NCBI RefSeq assembly: GCF_041146795.1
Contig: NC_135170.1
Span: forward strand, 643,826-707,825
Length of the DNA stretch: 64,000 bases
DNA from: Maylandia zebra
Taxonomy: Eukaryota > Chordata > Actinopteri > Cichliformes > Cichlidae
Reading direction: 5' to 3'
The stretch's first letter is position 1; each line of letters starts with the position of its first letter. This document shows positions 47,925 to 64,000 of the stretch, piece by piece. Made by a program: the position numbers and the translations under genes. The notes under the pieces are model-generated. The model searched no databases. It was given only the letters and a program-made list of their open reading frames with translations, and was not told the DNA's origin.

Positions 47925-50900
47925 TGTTGCAGTTAAATAAAAAACAGCAGATTAAAGCAGTACACAGTCATATCTTGTTTTATTATGTTTCAGGTTTAAA
48001 TGTTTGCTTCTTGTTTAAGGGTTAAGCTTACTATTATTACTTTGCTCTGAGCTCGTCCTTCATCCTACTAAACGGAGGTCAGGTGTAGGAGACATCCAGC
48101 ATTTCCTGACTTTTAAAGTGCTGATGATGTCATGTCTGACATCACCGAGCCTTTTGTTTTCTGGATTTGTCAAGAATATTTCTTATACAGAACCATTTAA
48201 CTGTGTAAATTAGGCAATGACATAAGCACAAAATGAAGCCATAATAAGCACGAGTAGAAGCTAAAAACTAGGAGCAACCTATAAACTGTGACTAGAAGTT
48301 GGAAGCACTTAATTGTAAATAAACAAATGATAATGAGATCAATTAGATCAATTGTTTGTTAGACCCTCATTACAGTAATAACAGTTAGAGAAAACAGAAA
48401 TAGAAACAATAGAACGCTACAGCCAAGACGAAGACGTACCAACCACAGTATACATGAACCTTTCACAGTAACTTTAAGCTAGCATCACAAAGACAGTGGA
48501 AAACATAACGTCTACAAATACATGTCAAAGCTGGTATATCAACACCACATTAACTCACTCATTAAAATCACTGCTGTCCATTTCAATCCTTTTACCTGGT
48601 AGCACTGCCTTATTTGCATGAAGTCAGGAAAATGGATTCTGGGCTGTTCCCGTCCTTTTCTTTGTGGCCCTCTGTGTGAATGGATAACAAACCTGAGCGA
48701 TTAGCAGGGGTAGAGGGCCTCTCCTGGCTCCTATCTGTGGGGCTGATTACAACCAATAATGTCCAATGAATGGACTGATAACATCTGAAGCAAGTGTGAG
48801 GACTGCAGACAGTCCATTCCCATATTTTGGAGGTAAGCTCTGATAAACCCTGCTCTATGGGAACGAGCAATATAGAGTTCGGTCTCAGAATATGAAAATA
48901 TGGGCGTGCCAGTGGTTGCAGTATCTCATCTCAATATCTCTCAGTATTGAGACTGCAGTGATGACAAGTCTTGCTTCTTCTAGTGAGAAAGATGGTGCCC
49001 CAAACCAGAGGTGTGGACTCGAGTCACATGACTTGGACTCGAGTCAGACTCGAGTCATTAATTTTATGACTTTAGACTTGACTTGAAAAAATGTTCTAAG
49101 ACTTGTGACTTGACTTGGACTTTTACACCAATGACTTGGGACTTGAATTGGACTTGAACCGGTTTACTTGAAAAGACTTGATATTTTACCCCAAATATAA
49201 AATTTAACATGCATATTATATGGAGATTGAAAATGTGACGTCATTCACGGGTAGAACCGCAAAGGATTCTGGGAACTCGTGGCAAGAGGTACCAGCGCAC
49301 GCAGGCTTTCAATTAAAATCAGTTATACAGCGATAAAAAGAAACACAAAAATGTCAAGAAGCTGTTGTATTATTAACTGCAATAGCCGGTCGCATGACAG
49401 CCACGGGAAGCCGACGGGTAAAGAGATCGGTTGTTATCGGATTACGTCGTGGAAGAGAAATTGTTCGAGCCATGTTTCCGAAGTAACAAAGACGCGACGG
49501 ATGGCCTGGATTGCAGCCATTCAAAGAGCAAATATAACGTCCCAGAACTCTCCAGCTCACAGGTTAGTCTGCTCCAAGCATTTACACAAAGGTCAGTCTG
49601 CTGTTGTAGTTAATGCGTCATTTTCATAACATAATTGGTGATATAGGTTACAAGCAAGTCTGGCGCTGAACAGAAATTGTCGCGCTATGCTCCTTTGTTT
49701 ATTGTGCATAAATAGTGAATTGTCCTGACACAATATTGTGTTTCGCTTCTGTTATTATGGTACACTGACAAAAACATATACTTTTATTCACAGGATAAAA
49801 CAGGTTTTTTGTATCACTAATTGCCCAGTACGATTACAGCATACAATATTATTGTCACTGCTACATTTCTGTGATGCTACCAGAAATTATTTCCACTACT
49901 AATTAATTACCGTTGAGCTCAAAGGTCCTATTAATAAACTGTTAACGAATGTGTATTTATGAAGACGATTTGTGAGACTGGTAAACTTATGATACGTACG
50001 ATGGTTTTTCGTTCTACACGGTGCATTTCAAGGTCCTGTACCCATCCGTCGGTAAACTGTACCTGGGCTTGTTGCAGTGACCTGAAGTTACTAAACTTCA
50101 TGAGTGTATGCACTCACTCCAAGAACCGTATGATTATAAATATGCATATAAATATGCTAAGATGAGATAGCTGACTTCATCTAACTAGCAAATGTTGTCC
50201 AGGCTACGTTGGTGATGCAGTTTTTTTTAATGTGTATGATATTTTTGTCATGCGATTTTAAAGCCGGTCCTACAACCGCATCCAAGAATAACATGCAGCT
50301 TATCTCAGAACTGTCGGTGAAAATTATTCTTGGAGCTAGGTTTAATTGAGCTGCATTTTAAAGAGGTGCAATTTCACAATTTGTGTATATTTTCTAAGTT
50401 CACTATTTTGTCATGTGTTGAGAAAAACAGATTTTAAAATTACATGGTCTAATATTTACATTTAGCATAACTGCAACATTATTTTTTCATTTTTTTTTTT
50501 AAAGACTCGAAAGGACTTGAAATTCAAAGTTTCAGACTTGTGACTTGACTCGGACTTTTACACCAGTGACTTGAGACTCAACTCTGACTTGCCTGACATT
50601 ACTTGAGACTTGACTTGAGACTTGAGGATAAAGACTTGAGACTTACTCGAGACTTGCAAAACAATGACTTGGTCCCACCTCTGCCCCAAACTATATCAAG
50701 GTCTTCCTCATGGTCGTGTTCCAGCGCTGACACCGACAGTGCTGGTGGTCAAGGGCAGTCCCGGCAGCACTATGACCTCAGAGACTCTGAACCGTCTGAG
50801 CCATTGGTCAGATCATTCTGCAGACCTCGATGGTTCGTCAGTGTTGACGAGGAGGGGAAACAGTTTTTTTTACCTTGATTTACACAAGTTGCTCGCTTTG

Positions 50901-51700
50901 TTTTTTCCTGGTCAGTGTGACAAAGTGGAGGAGCAGTTGCAATGCTCTCCATTTGTCCCACATGTGTTTACCTTTTTTTTTTTTTGCACATTATTCTGTT
51001 TCTATGTATTTGCTATGATTTGCTGTTTGTCATGTAACGTTGCTTCACTCACTATCCCGGGTTTGTTTGTGGAAGCGTTTTGTTGCCGGCAAATCAAACA
51101 TTCTGCAAATTAAGACAAATACTCAAGTACATGTTTCTTTATACTTTATTATGTTACACATTAAGTAATTCGTTCATACTTTGTCTTTTCAGTCTTCATG
51201 AGGGTCAGGTGTGGGGAAACGCCCACCTGGCATTTCCTCATTTTAAAGTCCTGATGATGTCACACATGACATCAGCAGGTCAAACCAAGTGGAGGGGTTT
51301 CTTTGTCCACAGAGATGCTTCCTTTTGTTTGTGTTAAGGTTTAAAGGGATTTGTTGAATGTGTTTCTTTTCGTTAATACTGCCATTTAGTTGTGTAAATG
51401 TGCATGTTAGAAGTGTGTAGAGGTTTTGTGTTTTTAGATCATCTGTGTAGTTTTAGATCCCTCAGTTGAGTGAGTGGTACTGGCTGGGCAATTGGAGGGA
51501 AATTGATGGCCCTATTTAAAGCCAGTCTCTACCAGATGCAGCAGAGAGCAGAGGTGAGCTGTGTCACCAGAGCCATGGTGAGGGTTGTTAAGTGACTTGA
51601 TTTGGGGGGAAGTTTTGTTAAGTTACACATTAAATTAAGCTCACTGTAAATAAATTGCTCACCTCTGGAAACCTGACATGTCTGCGTAATCTGCTTTCCT
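47925..51700 (+). mobile_element. possible old LTR-type element bounded by diverged direct repeats
   Basis: Segments 47925-48215 and 51105-51410 align in the same orientation with clear divergence (shared GGTCAGGTGT, CAGCATTTCCT/GGCATTTCCT, TTTTAAAGT, TGATGATGTCA, GACATCA). After the second copy come a TATTTAAA-type box (about 51512) and an AATAAA (about 51647), as expected of LTR promoter and poly(A) signals. The interior has no intact gag or pol that I can read, and part is a THAP transposon insertion. Confidence 0.35.
49006..50683 (+). mobile_element. THAP-domain (P-element-like) transposon remnant
   Basis: A 1678-bp insert with inverted ends (CAGAGGTGTGGAC at the left, complement of GTCCCACCTCTG at the right) and a perfect 8-bp target duplication CCCCAAAC at 48998-49005 and 50684-50691. 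Subterminal regions are arrays of GACTTG/CTCGAGTC motifs. Inside, 49351-49606 encodes a THAP-type C2CH zinc finger (MSRSCCIINCNSRSHDSHGK, TKTRRMAWIAAIQR, HRLVCSKHLHKG). The rest of the transposase is absent, so it is non-autonomous. Family assignment rests on the THAP domain plus 8-bp duplication. Confidence 0.85.
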
Positions 51701-52135
51701 TCCACCTTCCTTGACGTTCGAGTGCGACTACTTCAGTCAGCAACCATTGTTGCTTCCCTCAGCATTTATTCTTGGCAATGACAAGGCATCACAACTGGAT
51801 TTTGACTGCACAACTCCAATATCATTTTGTCTGTTTTGAGCCTTTCAGAAGTAAAGGTCCTGGTGTTTCATCTCACTGTGCTGCTGTATAACCAAGTACA
51901 TGAACTTGAGCTTCATGGAACAAACTGATGGATGTTTCAGAATTCTGATTGCAAATCAGGTGCAGCTGGTGTTACCACAAACAAACAAACCGGGTCGGGT
52001 AGGTTTGGATCTCTTTCCCCCCCTAATGTAGGACATCATTACAAAAATGAATTTTGCATGAATCTTTGTCTAATATTAAATCTGACAACCTGAAATGTGA
52101 CAAATACAATGTGGCACTGCATTTCCAATAATACA
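50692..52135. other. intergenic, unassigned
   Basis: Apart from the direct-repeat copy at 51105-51410 and LTR-like signals, I recognise no gene. The segment 50692-50880 has an open frame of unknown origin that continues 48890-48997 across the THAP insertion. Confidence 0.35.
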
Positions 52136-52157
52136 AATGAAGTTCAGTGATGACTTT

Positions 52158-52163
52158 TTTATT
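52158..52163 (-). terminator. candidate rogdi polyadenylation signal
   Basis: TTTATT on the plus strand is AATAAA on the minus strand, about 1.7 kb beyond the rogdi stop. It would give a long 3' UTR (53842 to about 52140). Unproven. Confidence 0.35.
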
Positions 52164-53842
52164 ACATGCATCTTCAGATCACCAAAGAGAGTTCATCAGG
52201 ACGAAAGTTTAATTGCACACATTCCACATTTTACATGACAGGCATCTTTAAATACATTAATACTTAGTGGAAAGAAGTCATTTGTTCATGTCTACAATAG
52301 TATTTGGTTCAAAGAAAATCAACACGAGACGAATACAAACAGCAACAGATGATGTCACAGGTAGCTTATTTAAATAAATCCATGTAGTAACAAAGAGGGA
52401 ATGTGAGGTCGAGGGATGAAGGGCCCTGCTCCAGCCACGTTTGTGTTCATCAGTTTGCACAAATGTGTTTCTGCTCATCCTGCTCGTCGGGTTTTCTTAC
52501 AGCTTCTGCTGTTCTGAAACAAACGTGCTGCCATCTGTACTGAGCTCAGGCCGGTGTGCAGAAGCAGACAAACACAGCACATCAGGACTGCGCGACAATC
52601 TGAACCAAAGCAGACTGGAGGAGCCATGACACGTGTAAATATACGCCGTGCGTGGTTCTCTGTAAAGCAGACCACAGGGGGAGACTGTGGCATGTTCGTG
52701 ATATCACTCCTAACAGATGTTTTACCCATTACAACAACGTTTGATTCTTACTGTGTCCCACACACCCACATACTGAATGAGGGAATAATTCGGAGGAAGA
52801 GGCTGAGCTAGAGCAACACTTCCTCTGTTGATTGTGCACCTTATAAAACTGGAAACAGGATCAATTAGAGCTCAGCTCTGTGAAGAAGCATCTCAGTATC
52901 TACATACACAGGTCAGCCAATCAGCTAGTGACAGGTAAAATGAGCTGAGCAGCTGACATCTATGTCCAAACTGCCACTCATTACACCCCAAACGACCTGG
53001 TACAGTGATGACAGCCTCCAGCAGAGCCCCGTCCTCGACGTACTGTGGAGCAGGTTTGTTTCCTGTGGGAAGATTAGAAAGGTGCTACGGCAGGAGAAAC
53101 GGAACAGGAGCTTCTTCAAAGACCTTCCTCCTTTGTTTACGTTCTTGGTCCCATCAAAAATACAGAAAACTGTTACCTTCATCACAGATTCCTCCTCCTG
53201 TTCCCACTCCAACATGATGCGCTTGGCAGCCACTGAAACTGCCTTTTCCATGTGCATCATAACAGTAATGCACAGGCACTGTCACGCAGCACTGCTGCTG
53301 CATGTGAGGTTAATGCTATGCAGCAGAGTGAATAGATGATGCTGTTAGTGGCAGCAGACTGTTTGACTCTGAGCATTTTACACAGTCACAGGCTTGTGGT
53401 GTCCACCTGTGTACCAGTACTACAGTACTACGGTACCACAGTACTACAGTACCAGTACCACAGTACCAGTACCACAGTAGTAGGGCAGGACTTTACTACG
53501 AGGAAGCTTTCAAAGCGATCACCATGCTGGGACAGAACAAGTACAAGAAACGTACTTTTAGTACAAAATTAGTGTTCTACAAAACAACTCAAACACAATC
53601 AGGAATGTGAGTGTGGGTAATAAATAATTCTATTAAAGGGAACCAAATGACATGAATCCACACGGCAGTACTGAGACGCACTGACGGGACTGTCTGCTAT
53701 CTGGGCTAACATCACTGGGGGCGGAGCTTTAGCGCTCTGACATCACACTGCATTTCAAATAGCTAAAATAATGAACACTTCCTTTACAACAGAGTGCTAA
53801 GTGCGAGTCCGAGCGGAGCCTGGAGGATGACGGGCTGCAGGA

Positions 53843-62534
<8,692 letters not shown>

Positions 62535-63757
62535 TTTGTCCTGGCACCACAAACAAACACCGGCCTCTCTCGCTCGGGGTGACGCCGTCTCACGGTGGCC
62601 TTTGGAAGCTGTGTTGCCTTCACTGACGTCGGATACAAGTTAAGTTAAGTTGAGCACCCAAAGAAACGGCGATAAGTTGAAATAAGAAACCAAACAAAAG
62701 CGACCACGACACGATGCTCCGTCACGGCAGTAGTTTATAATCCGGCCTGTGATCATGTGAGTCAGACGTTATATTCACTACTGCAGTCCATAGAGTCTGT
62801 ATACTACCGGACTACCTGTGTGCTGTCGTTACACACAGACGATGCTTCTTCTCTTTAGCTTCCGCCTGCTGCATTTAGTTTGAGAGAATGAAGCTACATT
62901 TGTATTGTTTTATGACAACCACCTGAATGCAGCATCAAATTAGTCACGTGTTTAGTGCGGAGCCCTCCCATCCAACGGCTCTGGCGTAGTGGCGCCACCC
63001 ACCAATCCATATCTGGCTTAAGAACTTCCGCTTGGCGTTTTCCACGCCGTTACGCAACCCACGCCTGACAGTTGGTCAAACTGGACGTGACGCAGCGTCA
63101 ATGCGGCGACATTCCTCGTCCTGAGAGTTGAGTCGGGAGGAGGTCACAATGAAGTCCTGTGGAGTGCGCTGAGATTTTATGTAAGAGCGAGGGGACGTTT
63201 GCATTCACTCTTCTTGGGGGATTAGCATCACCTGCGAGGCTCACCTGCCTCCGTCACATGTCTCGCATTCACATTCATACACCTCGCTGTGATCTTGATG
63301 GCACATTTGTTTCAAGGTTATTTTCAGAGAGAGCAGGCGGACTGATGGTCGGGATGTCCGCGGATTTAATAAACAAGTTTCCATAGAAAACACAGTCGTG
63401 AATCGCTCCAAGAGGATCCAAAGATGCCAGACTGTGCCATTTAAGTGAGCAATAGTTAGTCAGGCTTTGTGAAGGTCATTCACAGTGTTGAAGTCAAAGG
63501 CGGGTAAAGCAGGAAAAAAATAAAACACCTTTTCAAGACAAACGAATGAATCCGAGTGAGAACGACGATCGCTTAGCAGAAAGTGCTTTTCTAACAGTCA
63601 AGCTCTACTAAGGTTAGATGTTAGTTAAACTGCAAAGCTGTTTGTCTACAGTGTTTCTTCTGTGGTTCATGTACAGAAACCTGTTGTTTCTAGTTTCTAC
63701 TGGGACCAATCCGAACTTTCTGTTCGCTAAGCTTAACTTAGTGGCTTAGTGAACTAA
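62535..63757. other. rogdi upstream region, no gene seen
   Basis: GC-richer near the rogdi first exon, consistent with a promoter, but no TATA box at a standard place is evident. The rest is unassigned, with only short open frames. Confidence 0.4.
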
Positions 63758-63880
63758 TATGTCTGTGAAGGTTCTCAGTCCTCCAGGTCATCGTAGTCTA
63801 AGGAGCTTGGAAAGAAAAGCGTCTGGGCTTCTTTAAGTTGCTTGAAGACGTTTCACCTCTCATCCGAGAAGCCTCAAGAC
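63758..63880 (+). mobile_element. Penelope-like terminal fragment
   Basis: GTGAAGGTTCTCAGTCCTCC, GAAAAGCGTCTGGGCTTC and GACGTTTCACCTCTCATCCG match the terminal repeats of the element at 29668-30556. Confidence 0.78.
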
Positions 63881-63911
63881 ATGCTTCCCCCACACTGGAT
63901 CCTCACCAATG

Positions 63912-63971
63912 CTGTACCCACAGGATGCTGTACCCACAGGATGCTGTACCCACAGGATACTGTACCCACAG
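63912..63971. repeat. short tandem repeat (ACAGGATGCTGTACCC)n
   Basis: Three to four imperfect copies of a 16-bp unit near the right edge of the window. Confidence 0.85.
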
Positions 63972-64000
63972 CGCTTCACTGTGTACTCTCACACCTGGAC

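Noticed and set aside
48610..48870. 86-codon minus-strand ORF
   Set aside because: No recognisable domain, no splice context, and it lies in a repeat-rich interval; likely chance or an old element.
52441..52811. Overlapping short ORFs with a hydrophobic start (FLLILLVGFSYSF)
   Set aside because: They lie in the probable rogdi 3' UTR on the opposite strand, with no continuation or family match.

Overview
This window is vertebrate, most likely a percomorph (cichlid-like) teleost fish. It contains interrupted genes with GT/AG introns, fish-type Tc1, hAT, Penelope and L2/Rex-like elements, tRNA-derived SINEs and abundant microsatellites. The species call is an inference; nothing in the window names one. 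Reading exon by exon, I can support three protein-coding genes.

(1) 1-17.9 kb, + strand: the 3' two thirds of an rgs9-type regulator of G-protein signalling. Eleven exons are present, the 5' end lies outside the window, and the C terminus has the short RGS9-1 (retinal) form. Its introns hold a 2.2-kb AT-rich satellite-like array, a 2.2-kb GA-rich minisatellite, a LINE endonuclease remnant interrupted by a hAT element, and an antisense LINE reverse-transcriptase ORF of 649 codons. (2) 22.4-44.9 kb, - strand: a complete cog1 gene (conserved oligomeric Golgi complex subunit 1). It has 15 exons and 2967 coding bases (988 aa), all joining in frame, and is convergent with rgs9. Its introns carry a near-intact Tc1/mariner transposon with an open 340-aa transposase, a degraded Tc1 copy broken by three further transposons, and a 3.7-kb G-rich minisatellite. 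(3) 53.8-62.5 kb, - strand: a complete rogdi gene with 11 exons and 897 coding bases (298 aa).

Between genes, 18-22 kb holds a palindromic TA-flanked MITE, a SINE and dispersed repeats. The 45-52 kb interval holds an L2-like fragment, SINE pieces, a THAP-domain transposon with a perfect 8-bp target duplication, and a diverged direct-repeat pair that could be old LTRs. The last 1.5 kb, upstream of rogdi, has no recognisable gene.

The three genes do not form a pathway. RGS9 quenches phototransduction, COG1 works in Golgi vesicle tethering, and Rogdi is linked to V-ATPase regulation and synaptic vesicles. The notable content is mobile-DNA stratigraphy, where target-site duplications allow insertion order to be read directly, together with three multi-kilobase intronic tandem arrays. 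I found no convincing novel gene system.
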